The notes under the pieces: model-generated
Databases searched by the model: none
Told to the model about the DNA's origin: nothing
The model's input: the letters and a program-made list of their open reading frames with translations, nothing else
Translations under genes and position numbers: made by a program
Shown: positions 15,170-24,123 of the stretch, piece by piece
Numbering within the stretch: the first letter of the stretch is position 1
Layout: the number at the start of each line of letters is the position of its first letter
Virus record (IMG/VR): IMGVR_UViG_3300027810_000040
Span: 1-30,061 of that record
Length of the DNA: 30,061 bases
Origin: a virus
Direction: 5' to 3' (one strand)

Positions 15170-16045
15170 TTAATTATTTTGCCCTGCGCCACCACCGCAT
15201 AAAGTTGTGGTTCCGTAAACACCACTTTTAACGAAAAGTAATTTTGCAGTACCTTCTGTTGAGGTATCCTTAATCATGTAATTACCATCACTGGAATTTC
15301 TAAAGACTGTTGTGCCCGCGGTATCTATAGAATCAGGGTGTATTGTGTATGCACTATCACTACTATTTATAATTTCATTATCTGTTAGTGAGAATGCTGA
15401 TAAAACCACGTTTTTTCCAGCCGCATTGGTGGTAAACCATGCTGTAGTGTAAAGTACATAAACTCTATTTTCCAAAGTACCATCATTACCTTCACTACAA
15501 CTTGCGGCGTTTGGAGCTGAAGGTGTAGCAGATAATAAAATGGCAGATATGTAAGTCGTACAAGTAGGACACGATGTAGTTGCTCCTAAATTACCTGTTG
15601 TTTGTTGTCTGTAATTACCAGTACTAGATACTTCAGTACTACCATTAGGTGTATATGATGAATTAGTTGAAGTATAATCTGGAGTATGCATTGTTCCTGG
15701 CACTAGGTAGTTAGGTTGAACATATTTACTAAGCTGCCATTTAAGACTTTGAAATGTTATATTATCATCAGATAGAATATGAACAGTAAAGTAACCTGTG
15801 CTAGTGCGGTGCTCAATAGGTATTCCAGTTGCAGCAACTATACCTGAAGTAATAGTTCCGCTATTAGAAACTTCAGTACCGTCTAATCTTATTGAAACTT
15901 GATAAGGAGTTGTACTTGATGTTGTACTCTCAAATTGTATGCTACCATCAAATAATATGCCTAAAAACAAATTATCATCTGCCATAGTAGACATCGGGTA
16001 GAAAGTAGTACCGTCAGGAAAACCCGTTACTTGGAACTCATTCAT
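15170..16045 (-). CDS. Tail adhesin-like protein with the shared Cys module
   Basis: This 291-residue protein is rich in Ser, Thr and Asn and almost entirely beta. Residues 1-115 look like a carbohydrate-binding or jelly-roll-type beta domain. Residues 116-145 are a Ser/Thr/Pro/Asn linker. Residues 144-162 hold 'NYRQQTTGNLG' followed by Cys159-x-x-Cys162, almost the same as the N-terminus of the 170-residue neighbour. A strand block with 'VYVLYTT' (195-201) follows, then a 'CGGGAGQNN' end. Its place after the large tail protein and its composition suggest a receptor-binding or decoration protein at the tail tip (inference). It shares DNA-level similarity with the 170-residue gene at 15594-15616 against 16555-16577. 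Confidence 0.7.
   Translation of the reverse strand: MNEFQVTGFPDGTTFYPMSTMADDNLFLGILFDGSIQFESTTSSTTPYQVSIRLDGTEVSNSGTITSGIVAATGIPIEHRTSTGYFTVHILSDDNITFQSLKWQLSKYVQPNYLVPGTMHTPDYTSTNSSYTPNGSTEVSSTGNYRQQTTGNLGATTSCPTCTTYISAILLSATPSAPNAASCSEGNDGTLENRVYVLYTTAWFTTNAAGKNVVLSAFSLTDNEIINSSDSAYTIHPDSIDTAGTTVFRNSSDGNYMIKDTSTEGTAKLLFVKSGVYGTTTLCGGGAGQNN
15594..15616. repeat. Copy A of a 23-base near-identical repeat in two tail genes
   Basis: This segment matches 16555-16577 at 21 of 23 positions in the same orientation. It encodes the NYRQQT part of the shared motif in the 291-residue protein. The same residues could have been coded by many codon choices, so similarity at DNA level points to duplication or recombination between the two genes. 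Confidence 0.75.
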
Positions 16046-16070
16046 AATTTATATTTTTTTTAATTTATAT

Positions 16071-16583
16071 TTATGCTTCTATGTTACACGGCTCTGTGCC
16101 GCCTGATAGTATTGTAGCTCCATGGTATACAATAACACTATCTAATTTCGCGCAAATTATTTTTTCTTCGTTTGCAATTAAACTTAAAAAACCACTAGGT
16201 TCACCTGCTTCATTAATATATGAATATCCAGCGGGAGTATTAGTACCCTCCATGCTACCATCGGAAAATATTTCGTATTGGTAAGTAACAGGAGTACTGA
16301 TTACCTCTCCACTAGGTGGATTACATCCCCCAGGAAGGTCATCGCTATAGAAACCTACAGCCGCTTCTACGTCTAAAGCGCTTGTTGTATATAGTAATCC
16401 CGTAACACTAGCTAAGGTTGTAACGCCTGCTCCTGCTACAAATACTGTTACTGATGTTGAATTTCCGCAACACAACTCATCTGCTGATACGCTGCTAAAG
16501 CATAGGCTTAATGATGAATAGCATGAGGCACACGCACTTACGGTTCCTAATCCTCCTGATGTTTGTTGTCTATAATTTGGCAT
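16071..16583 (-). CDS. Cysteine-rich tail protein carrying the shared module
   Basis: This 170-residue beta-rich protein has eight cysteines (18, 21, 28, 38, 39, 87, 144, 166), a high number for a virion protein made in the cytoplasm. It starts at once with 'NYRQQTSGGLG' and Cys18-x-x-Cys21. A module with a Cys pair (38-39), 'SVTVFVAG', 'GLLYTTSAL' and 'GFYSD' (77-81) follows. The rest is beta-rich with 'YQYEIFSDGSMEG' near 101-113. The module is also at the C-terminus of the 468-residue protein upstream and in part of the 291-residue protein downstream. A tail-tip or receptor-binding component is likely. The cysteines could bind metal or form disulfides after release; neither can be decided from sequence. 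Confidence 0.7.
   Translation of the reverse strand: MPNYRQQTSGGLGTVSACASCYSSLSLCFSSVSADELCCGNSTSVTVFVAGAGVTTLASVTGLLYTTSALDVEAAVGFYSDDLPGGCNPPSGEVISTPVTYQYEIFSDGSMEGTNTPAGYSYINEAGEPSGFLSLIANEEKIICAKLDSVIVYHGATILSGGTEPCNIEA
16555..16577. repeat. Copy B of the 23-base near-identical repeat
   Basis: Partner of 15594-15616 with two mismatches. It encodes the first residues of the 170-residue protein (from Asn3 on), placing the repeat exactly at the gene's start. Confidence 0.75.
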
Positions 16584-16596
16584 ATTTATTTATTTA

Positions 16597-18003
16597 TTAT
16601 TCTGTGTAAAATCCATTTGGAGCCAGCGTGCCGTCTATTAGTAATATAGCATTAGCATTGCTGAAAGTTTCGCTTTCTAATATGTAATAATTAACCGCGG
16701 TAGGATTACAACACGCTTCGGCTTCCGTTACTCCGTAGAATAAAGCTATTGGCTTTAATACTGTAAGTATACTTGTTAGATCCAAGATAGTTTCCATGTT
16801 AGAACCACCGTAAGTCTCTATAATACCACTAACAGCAATAGTACCACTAGTAGCTGGGTTTTGCAAATTAATTGCAGCTACAGGGTAAGCCGAAGTTCCG
16901 CCATTATAAACAGGGTTAAGATTACTCCAGTCGCTAGCTATTGGCTGATTAGCTAAAAGCAGCACTTGACTGCCTGTAGGTGTTATATTCCATGAAAAGC
17001 TTATAACTTCAGCGGCGTCTCCTAGAGGAGGATTCTGAAATGGTAAATAAGATTTTACAACGCTACTTTGAGCTGCAAGCCCACTAGGAAATGAAACACT
17101 TAAAGTTACTTCCGTATTAACTTTTTGTTGTATTGTAAAAGGATTAGTTTGTATAAATGGGCTAACTAAATCTCCAGACAATAATATTGAATAAGTAGTA
17201 TTAGTTGTTACCGCAGGAAACACTATTGGGAATGAATAAGAGCCAATAGAACCCATTGTTATATTTGTAACTAAATCAACACCATCCATAGCTACAGTGA
17301 ATATAGCTCCAGAATTCCCAAAAACTGTCATAGTTCGGTTATCTCCTTCTGCTGCAATTAAACCTGTATTTATTGAGTAAGAAGAAATACCTGTTGCAGG
17401 AACATATATCTCTGATGCGCAAGCAGATAATGTTAAATTGCTATTCGTAACATCAAAACTAGGAAATGTATATTGTACAACAAAACTAGTTTCTGTTATG
17501 TTTCCACTTCCGTCTAAAACATTTGTTTTTGATATAGCATAATTAGAATTACCGCCAGCGGATAAAATCAACGTTGGTTGCACTGGGAAATAATATCCAG
17601 TATCGGCTGTTACTAAAAAGCTTAAAACCGTATTAGTTGAATTAAAATTTCCCTGACCAGTGTATGTGGTGGGTATAGTATTACTTATGTTGCAACCTGC
17701 TTGTATTCCTAAAATATTTCCGCTAACCGAATACATAACTTCAGTAGCTACTCCATCGATACATATAGGAATAGAAAGGTTCGAACTAACTACTGTGCTG
17801 TCAAACCCAACTAGCATTAGAACATTAACTCCATCCTGCACAAAGCTTATTGAGTTTACAGGAGATGTAATAGTTGCTGAAAAGTTAGAAGCTGTTATAA
17901 CATATCCAGGATTTGGAGAAAGCGTTAAAGTCGTAGCCGATATACTACCTCCTGTAGCTACCGCTTCGTTTACTTCTGTTACTGTAAAATTATCAAATGC
18001 CAT
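16597..18003 (-). CDS. Beta-sandwich repeat tail protein with C-terminal module
   Basis: This 468-residue protein is dominated by Ser, Thr, Val, Ile and Asn and is probably a string of Ig-like beta domains. Two related segments are visible in the first 200 residues, each with a '(P/T)GY' turn followed by alternating strands ('TLTLSPNPGYVITASNF' and 'LSFLVTADTGYYFPVQP'). The C-terminal 40 residues (429-468) contain Cys431-Cys432, 'VNYYILESETF', 'AILLIDGTL' and end in 'GFYTE'. This is the same module as residues 38-81 of the next protein. It follows the 1447-residue tail protein by 18 bases. A tail-fibre or adhesin role is inferred from composition and place; no enzymatic motif is seen. Confidence 0.72.
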   Translation of the reverse strand: MAFDNFTVTEVNEAVATGGSISATTLTLSPNPGYVITASNFSATITSPVNSISFVQDGVNVLMLVGFDSTVVSSNLSIPICIDGVATEVMYSVSGNILGIQAGCNISNTIPTTYTGQGNFNSTNTVLSFLVTADTGYYFPVQPTLILSAGGNSNYAISKTNVLDGSGNITETSFVVQYTFPSFDVTNSNLTLSACASEIYVPATGISSYSINTGLIAAEGDNRTMTVFGNSGAIFTVAMDGVDLVTNITMGSIGSYSFPIVFPAVTTNTTYSILLSGDLVSPFIQTNPFTIQQKVNTEVTLSVSFPSGLAAQSSVVKSYLPFQNPPLGDAAEVISFSWNITPTGSQVLLLANQPIASDWSNLNPVYNGGTSAYPVAAINLQNPATSGTIAVSGIIETYGGSNMETILDLTSILTVLKPIALFYGVTEAEACCNPTAVNYYILESETFSNANAILLIDGTLAPNGFYTE

Positions 18004-18021
18004 ATGTTTAATTTTTGGTAT

Positions 18022-21000
18022 TTAGCAAGACGGGTCTGCAAAGATCCTTACATTAAATACATTCACGTCGCCACCTGTTATAGCGGTAGCTCTTCCAATA
18101 CCTTGCACATTAAATTCATGTGAGTCCACATTGTTATTGCAATCATCTACGAAAAATGTAGGCAATCCTTTTATGTAATTGTAGTATTTTCCCTCCTTAT
18201 TTATAAACTCTTTAACTTCCCCTTCTTGCAAATCTGTTACTATAGAGTTCGCATACCAACCTTTAGTTGTTGAGAATTGCGTAGGTACTAATTGCTGAGC
18301 TTGCACTTGAGCTAAAGAAAAGGTTTTAGCACCTGTTGCCGCAGTCTTGTATATATATTTACTAGAATTTGTTCCGTTATAGCTAATAGTCCTAAAATCT
18401 TTTACAGATGCAGGGCTTTCATTAAAAATAGTAGTAAAAGAACTTTCGTAATAAGATCCTAAACTTACGTCAGATGGGCCTATACCATAAAAGTTATTAT
18501 ACGAAGTATTAGAATTCATTTCCCAAATCCTACCTGATTTAAAAGTGTAATAAACATTATTTAAACTAATTCCGTTCTCTGGTATATACGTTTTTCTAGA
18601 AGTCCAGCCGTTTAAATCATCTTTAAAAGACACCGTAGTTGAATAAGTAGGGTACTCGTTAATAAATGCACCGCATTCCGGGTCCTTATTAAGCCTGTCT
18701 GTCTTACCGGCACCTAAAGTCTGTTGCCAATAGGGAGTAAGATTATTAAAGGTAACATTGTAATTTTTTGTATTAGCATCCCAAGAGCCGATTATTTTTT
18801 TATTAATAGCTAAGTTGTCTTGGAAAAAGCCACTCATGCCATAATCTGAAACAGGTGTTATTCCGTCGTTAGATAATCTTATAACAGTTCCTCTATTTGA
18901 ATCTACAAAATACATTCTAAATCCAAATTCAGCAAACGATTCTGGATTTGAGCCAATACCATACTCTCCTTTATATGTTATTGTTTGACCAAGAACAGCT
19001 TGGTTAGAAGTTATATTCGTACTGCCATTAGCGTTAAATAAGGCATCCTTGTTAGCTAAAATCTTCATTGATTTGTTCTCACACAAAGTAATTAAATCAG
19101 TGTCTCTGGAGTACAATTTTTGAATTGGACCGTACTCAGGATTTACTTCTTTAGTTATAGCTTCTGCTTGAATAAATTGATTTAAGTTATTTATACCTGA
19201 TATAGAATTAAATATTTGAGAAAATATTAAAGAGTTTGTTTTAACTTCCTCCATGTAAGGTACAGCTAAGGGAGCAGAAACAACTGGGCCTTTATCTATA
19301 GTAACAGCATTGAAATCATCTCTTATCCTATTTGATTCAACTCCGTTTCCATAGGAAAAGCAATTAAACCAGTCCAAAGCTTTGTCGTCCGCATATTCCC
19401 CTATAGGAATAGCCCCTGAAGCTTGGTAGTATATATCTATGTCAACAGCATCGCTAGGTTCAGTTTCGAATATAGCTGGATTTGAAGACGATAAAATATT
19501 ATTTCCATCAACTCTAATTTCCTGCACAATCTCAATGTCAGTTGCTGTAAAACCTCCTTCAAAAGGTCTATCTAATTCTACTCTAACTGATTTTCTTGCA
19601 TTACTACCGGTTCTCCTTTGTCCTCCGAAAAGACCAGTCCAGCCTCTTCTATCCCAATTCGTAGCGTGGTTGACTATAACATATATCTCACTCTTGTTGC
19701 CACTTGCATCAACAAATCGTATACTTGTATTATTAGAGCTTAAATAATTATCTATTAAAGGTATTGTTGGGCTTGTAGTACTAATAGGGGAACTAGAACC
19801 ACCTCCATAGCCGGCTATCCCTATACCAAACCAGGTTTGCCCGGATACAGGTCTTCTAATTTGTGTTTGCCAGTTATTAGATGGAGCATTAGTATCTGTC
19901 CAACCTATTCCGCCTTGCCCGTCTCCAGGACCTGTGTTAGCTATTTTAATAGGAACAGGTAAGGATTCTAAAATACCATATGTAGGTTCGAATCCTGCAA
20001 ACGAAGATATTACATAATTATCAAAATTAATATCCCTGTTTATTTTTGCAAAAAACCTACCCTCATATTCAGGTTTCTTTTCTACAATTTTTTCATTTAT
20101 AACTATAGTATATTTGTCTGTACCTGTTAAGCTGTCTAAAAAAGCAGCATCTTCCCCTAAGGCTTCTTCTAAAGTAAGTCTATACACCTCGTTTGTTCCC
20201 ACGGGGCCACCAGACTTTATTGCGTATTCAGCCGTAGTGTTACCTGACGCATTACTTATTACTACAAAATTATCAGCTGTAAAACCCTGATTAAACTTTG
20301 TGTTTTGCTCAACAGTGGGTCCTGTAAATTCGAATCTTAACACCCCTACTCCTGGGCTAGAAGCCGCGCCTATGTTCTCAACGTCAGATTCAGCTACACT
20401 TATAGTAGTGGTAGCTATAAAGTCAGGAGCTTCACTTTGAATTGATAGTACTTTAAACCTAGCTTTCACAGGCACAGCTGTATTGCTGTCATGCTCTTTT
20501 TTTAATATCAGATAAGTTTCTTCATCTATTTTGTTTCTTTCAGACGAAGGAAATGATAACCATATATTACCGTCTTCAGCAAAGTAAAACCTGTCTAAAG
20601 CTATATTATAATATTCGTTAGAAATATCTTTTATAAAGTATTTAAAGTGTGTTGCAAATGAAGGTATATCAGAGCCGGCTAAAGAAGCTATTACCTTGTT
20701 TACTTTTGTAGAAGCTGTTACTGGTACAAAAAACGAGCTATTGTTAGTTGTAAACACGGGAGTTTCTCTACCGTATTCGTCTAAGAAATTAACACCTATC
20801 TGATATGTTCTTATTGATTTTAAAGAAGCTATTGGCTTTACATCAAAAAAGCTAGCTGTAGAGGCGTGATAACCTTGTTGAACAGATGATTTTATAATTG
20901 GTTCTACTAAATCGTATTGTTGTGTATAACCACCATATATTAATCTATTTCCTGTTATTTCCTGAGCTTTTGCTCGCAGGGGGACGTTGTCATAAGGCCT

Positions 21001-22365
21001 AAGTAATTGGTTAGAATTAACTATTGCTCCAATAACTTCGTTTGATATTGTAAAGCTAGTTACACTTCTATCGGATATTGAGTCTACAACATATACAGCT
21101 GAAGAGTTAGAAGCTTTATACAGTATTTCTACTTCTCTTACACTCTCATCTCCCCAATCTAAATTGCTTAATATAATCTGTCTAGCATTGTTAACCATAC
21201 CTACGTTAAAACCGTCGCTTGACAAATACTCAAAAGGTCCCCCCACAAATACAATCTCAGTAAATGGTGAAAAACCAGAAACCTGGTTGTTGCTATATTT
21301 CCATCTAGTTGCAAACCTAGGAAAAATAAACTCAAACAAAGCAGAGTCCTCTACTAAAAGAACTTCCCATACTATTGTCGGGGATACAGGTATATCAGAA
21401 GATATAGCTTGTATACGGCATTGCAATGTATTACCAGTTTGTAAATCACCTGCCGAATTCAGCGGCCCTACAATTAATAATGTTACTCCGTATTTTGTTA
21501 CTTCACCTACTATATCTGTTACGCTGCCTTCTAGACTTATTATATCTAATGGCTTATAGGTATTTGGAGCTTGACTAGTCGATATGGTTACAGAACCTTT
21601 TACGTTATCCTCAACATAAGTAGGTAGAGAAGCGTGTATTAAAGGAAAGTTTGCCGGATCGGGGATATACGTAAAATTTGGTGTAGAAGAAGGCGCAGTT
21701 GTAGTTAACGGAGACAAACCTGTTCCAGGCCCGCCTCTTCCGCTTGCGTTAGCGTCAACAGTGGGAGCTAGCAAAGGCTTTTTCTTTATAACAGTAATGT
21801 CTGCCTCTACAAAATCTCTACCGTAAATTCTTGAATGCGTAATGAAATCCGCTGTAGAGCCAACCCAATCGCTTATATTTATACTTTTTGGTTCCGTTTG
21901 ATTATCTGTCCAAAGTAATATACCTTCTAATATATTTATACCTGTGATTAAATAATCATTGCTAAAATTTAAAATCCCAGATCTGTCTACTAATATTGGA
22001 GACGTTACTTGTGTAGTAGTATTATATGAAGCTATAATGCTAACCCCTAGATCTGCAATAAACCAATATATCACATCTGAGTTAGGTTCCGCTATAGAAC
22101 CTACACACACAGCGTTTCCTATATTATTTAATGCGCCTATATATACACTTGGATCCCATGTAGTATATTGCTTTGTGCTAGGGTTATAGCTAGAATATGA
22201 TTTTTCTGTATTACCTTTTAAATTCTGAAACGTTCCTACCTGAGAAGTATCAGACGAAGCGATTTCTAAATTTAAAGCATCCCGATATTCACCATTAGGA
22301 ACTAATCTCTCATCAAGATCTTTATTCATTTTCCCTCCGGTAAATGTATGTATTAATTCTGGCAT
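18022..22365 (-). CDS. Large tail protein, stabilisation/nozzle type
   Basis: This 1447-residue structural protein starts with 'FTGGKMNKDLDERLVPNGEY' and then 'RDALNLEIA'. I recognise that start in the large tail proteins of crAss-like and other Bacteroidota podophages, often annotated as phage stabilisation proteins. The body is beta-rich throughout, with many Asn, Ser, Thr, Gly and Tyr residues. This includes propeller-like stretches ('GNRLIYGGYTQQYDLVEP' near 470) and a glycine-rich segment ('WFGIGIAGYGGGSSSP'). No peptidase or hydrolase site is evident. Its position directly after the two connector proteins fits a tail nozzle or muzzle that closes the short tail and holds adhesins made by the following genes. 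The structural role is secure; the exact place in the tail is inferred. Confidence 0.8.
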   Translation of the reverse strand: MPELIHTFTGGKMNKDLDERLVPNGEYRDALNLEIASSDTSQVGTFQNLKGNTEKSYSSYNPSTKQYTTWDPSVYIGALNNIGNAVCVGSIAEPNSDVIYWFIADLGVSIIASYNTTTQVTSPILVDRSGILNFSNDYLITGINILEGILLWTDNQTEPKSINISDWVGSTADFITHSRIYGRDFVEADITVIKKKPLLAPTVDANASGRGGPGTGLSPLTTTAPSSTPNFTYIPDPANFPLIHASLPTYVEDNVKGSVTISTSQAPNTYKPLDIISLEGSVTDIVGEVTKYGVTLLIVGPLNSAGDLQTGNTLQCRIQAISSDIPVSPTIVWEVLLVEDSALFEFIFPRFATRWKYSNNQVSGFSPFTEIVFVGGPFEYLSSDGFNVGMVNNARQIILSNLDWGDESVREVEILYKASNSSAVYVVDSISDRSVTSFTISNEVIGAIVNSNQLLRPYDNVPLRAKAQEITGNRLIYGGYTQQYDLVEPIIKSSVQQGYHASTASFFDVKPIASLKSIRTYQIGVNFLDEYGRETPVFTTNNSSFFVPVTASTKVNKVIASLAGSDIPSFATHFKYFIKDISNEYYNIALDRFYFAEDGNIWLSFPSSERNKIDEETYLILKKEHDSNTAVPVKARFKVLSIQSEAPDFIATTTISVAESDVENIGAASSPGVGVLRFEFTGPTVEQNTKFNQGFTADNFVVISNASGNTTAEYAIKSGGPVGTNEVYRLTLEEALGEDAAFLDSLTGTDKYTIVINEKIVEKKPEYEGRFFAKINRDINFDNYVISSFAGFEPTYGILESLPVPIKIANTGPGDGQGGIGWTDTNAPSNNWQTQIRRPVSGQTWFGIGIAGYGGGSSSPISTTSPTIPLIDNYLSSNNTSIRFVDASGNKSEIYVIVNHATNWDRRGWTGLFGGQRRTGSNARKSVRVELDRPFEGGFTATDIEIVQEIRVDGNNILSSSNPAIFETEPSDAVDIDIYYQASGAIPIGEYADDKALDWFNCFSYGNGVESNRIRDDFNAVTIDKGPVVSAPLAVPYMEEVKTNSLIFSQIFNSISGINNLNQFIQAEAITKEVNPEYGPIQKLYSRDTDLITLCENKSMKILANKDALFNANGSTNITSNQAVLGQTITYKGEYGIGSNPESFAEFGFRMYFVDSNRGTVIRLSNDGITPVSDYGMSGFFQDNLAINKKIIGSWDANTKNYNVTFNNLTPYWQQTLGAGKTDRLNKDPECGAFINEYPTYSTTVSFKDDLNGWTSRKTYIPENGISLNNVYYTFKSGRIWEMNSNTSYNNFYGIGPSDVSLGSYYESSFTTIFNESPASVKDFRTISYNGTNSSKYIYKTAATGAKTFSLAQVQAQQLVPTQFSTTKGWYANSIVTDLQEGEVKEFINKEGKYYNYIKGLPTFFVDDCNNNVDSHEFNVQGIGRATAITGGDVNVFNVRIFADPSC

Positions 22366-22370
22366 ATATC

Positions 22371-23267
22371 TTAGTGTTTAATCTGCTTTGATTTATTTCT
22401 CATTACTTGAGCAATCTCTTCTATTTTAATGTTTGACAATCTTAGCTTAGAGTTACGTTTAGCAGCTGCTGCTTCTTTTTTAAATCTCATTACTAAATAC
22501 TCAGGAGTGTTAGCCCTAGTAGCTAGTATTGCATGTGCAATATATTTATATAAAGCCTCTTCTGCAAACTTATGAACGGTTAGCTCCTCGCTGTCTCCTA
22601 AGCCGTCTGATATATATTTCAATGTAACTATCCTACCTACAAAGCTAGAATCAAAGTTTATAATTCCTTTTGTTTGATCTATATAGAACACTCCATTGGA
22701 TTGAGCATTTTCCGGAGTTAACCCAAAGCGCTGTCCAAAATGGTTACCTCTATTATCTAAACGATCTTCACTGCTGTTACCTCCAGTTTTTTGGAAAGTT
22801 GTTTTGGTAGTAGAATTATTAGCTAAAAGATTTTCCCTATCTTGTTCATCAAACAAATATTCAAGAGTGTCATCTTGAAGTATAGGTTGCCCAGGGTTAG
22901 ATGTTTTTATAGCAGGGTATACAATTCTTTCTATGCCTCTACCATCCATCCATGTAACCTTAACGTAATTTACATAATCTATTGGTAGTATGAAATTCAA
23001 TGATGGGCCAATTTCAATTTCCTGAGCTTTAACAGAGGGTAAAACATCGTAACTAAATTCTTGTATTGCTCGTTGAGCGTGGAAAGCTACATCTGTTCTT
23101 TTTACTTTGCTAATTATTTTGCTCTCTCCTACATAAGATATAATAAAGTTATTTACTATGTCTTTTATACTTGTAAACTGGTAATTACCGTAATTTTCAT
23201 CATTACTATTCCAAATACCATCTGGTCCTAAGTAATATTGTTCATCATTAATATCTATAAGTCCCAT
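22371..23267 (-). CDS. Head-tail connector (ring) protein 2
   Basis: This 298-residue protein has a short N-terminal segment ('YYLGPDGIWNSNDENYGNY'), then a helical/beta body with 'FHAQRAIQEFSYDVLP' and 'ILPIDYVNYVKVTWMDGRG'. The C-terminal helices are basic ('MRFKKEAAAAKRNSKLRL'). The pattern of N-terminal helices, a central strand block ending in '(L)P.DYV', and a C-terminal helical hairpin is that of gp4/tail-tube-A-like adaptor proteins in podophages. Together with the 261-residue neighbour it would form rings between portal and tail. It starts three bases after the stop of its neighbour and ends five bases before the large tail protein, so the three are co-expressed. The adaptor assignment is inference from pattern and order. 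Confidence 0.75.
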   Translation of the reverse strand: MGLIDINDEQYYLGPDGIWNSNDENYGNYQFTSIKDIVNNFIISYVGESKIISKVKRTDVAFHAQRAIQEFSYDVLPSVKAQEIEIGPSLNFILPIDYVNYVKVTWMDGRGIERIVYPAIKTSNPGQPILQDDTLEYLFDEQDRENLLANNSTTKTTFQKTGGNSSEDRLDNRGNHFGQRFGLTPENAQSNGVFYIDQTKGIINFDSSFVGRIVTLKYISDGLGDSEELTVHKFAEEALYKYIAHAILATRANTPEYLVMRFKKEAAAAKRNSKLRLSNIKIEEIAQVMRNKSKQIKH

Positions 23268-23270
23268 ATA

Positions 23271-24056
23271 TTACGATTTTTCTTGTTGAATTTGTTCTTG
23301 TTCTTCCGCGTTAAATACTTGATATAAACCTAAATCTTTAATTAAAATTCCAGAAAGTTCTAATATTTTTATTACAAGTTCTGTTTCTTCTGAAGGGTCT
23401 AGCTCGAAGTCTACCGAATAGGTTGAGTCATACAAAGCTTCTCCGTATATCATTTGATACGCCCATTCAACTTTTGCTGGCTTACGTATGTAAGTTGTAC
23501 TTACAGAAGTAGCATCAACTATTTCTTCTGCCCCATATACATTAACACCTTTGTAGTCAGCAGTATACACTGGTCTAACGTTTTTAGGTTTTGTTAAAGG
23601 TGAAGCATTTAAGTATAAAAATTCATTCATATTAATTCGCTCAGCTTCTATTAATTCATTTGTAGTCTGCCTATATACAGTAGGATTTGCTACCGGATAG
23701 TTGGCGATTTGTGTTGGGGAAGGATATAGATCTCTGGTTGTAGTATTTTTATAAATAATTGTACCTAACCGATATGTATCAGTAGGTAATTTGTAGTGAT
23801 CAGTATGGTAAGTCAACGTAGAGGAATCCTCAAACGCTGATATTTTTTTATTTAAAACATCTAACATATCTGAATACTCTGTGTCATTTCCAGGTATTCT
23901 TCCAAATTGATTAATGTCATAAAAGTATTGTTCAAACAAATCTAACTGTGCTTGATTTGCAAACAAATTAAATTCTTGAGGCGTAACATACCCTCGTTGT
24001 TCTTTATTGAGTATTCCTAATACTCGTTGATAAACAGTATCTACACTTACGCTCAT
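23271..24056 (-). CDS. Head-tail connector (ring) protein 1
   Basis: This 261-residue protein opens with 'VDTVYQRVLGILNKEQRGYV' followed by 'TPQEFNLFANQAQLDLFEQY', an N-terminus that I associate with ring or tail-adaptor proteins of crAss-like and related Bacteroidota phages. The middle has 'KLPTDTYRLG' and 'TYIRKPAKVEWAY', strand motifs that recall the adaptor fold of the next gene. The C-terminus is an acidic helix ('EEQEQIQQEK'). It lies after a 67-base spacer containing a strong hairpin, while the next gene follows after three bases. A role as one of the stacked rings joining portal and tail is likely. The name rests on recognised pattern and order. Confidence 0.75.
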   Translation of the reverse strand: MSVSVDTVYQRVLGILNKEQRGYVTPQEFNLFANQAQLDLFEQYFYDINQFGRIPGNDTEYSDMLDVLNKKISAFEDSSTLTYHTDHYKLPTDTYRLGTIIYKNTTTRDLYPSPTQIANYPVANPTVYRQTTNELIEAERINMNEFLYLNASPLTKPKNVRPVYTADYKGVNVYGAEEIVDATSVSTTYIRKPAKVEWAYQMIYGEALYDSTYSVDFELDPSEETELVIKILELSGILIKDLGLYQVFNAEEQEQIQQEKS

Positions 24057-24073
24057 ATTTTTTATTATTATTT

Positions 24074-24113
24074 ATAGTAAATTAGGCTACCTTAGAAGCA
24101 GCCTAACCACTAT
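24074..24113 (-). promoter_or_regulatory. Strong hairpin ahead of the connector genes
   Basis: In the 67-base spacer, 24082-24090 pairs with 24098-24106 (nine pairs, one G·T, seven-base loop). Outside a small internal loop, 24074-24078 pairs with 24109-24113. On the minus strand no T run follows, so it is not a textbook terminator. It may be a processing site or a stabiliser of the mRNA end for the 273-residue gene. Confidence 0.6.
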
Positions 24114-24123
24114 AAAAGGTAAC

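Noticed and set aside
24074-24113. Possible tRNA remnant at the strong hairpin
   Set aside because: There is only one stem with a short outer extension; no cloverleaf, no T-loop consensus and no CCA-type end are present.
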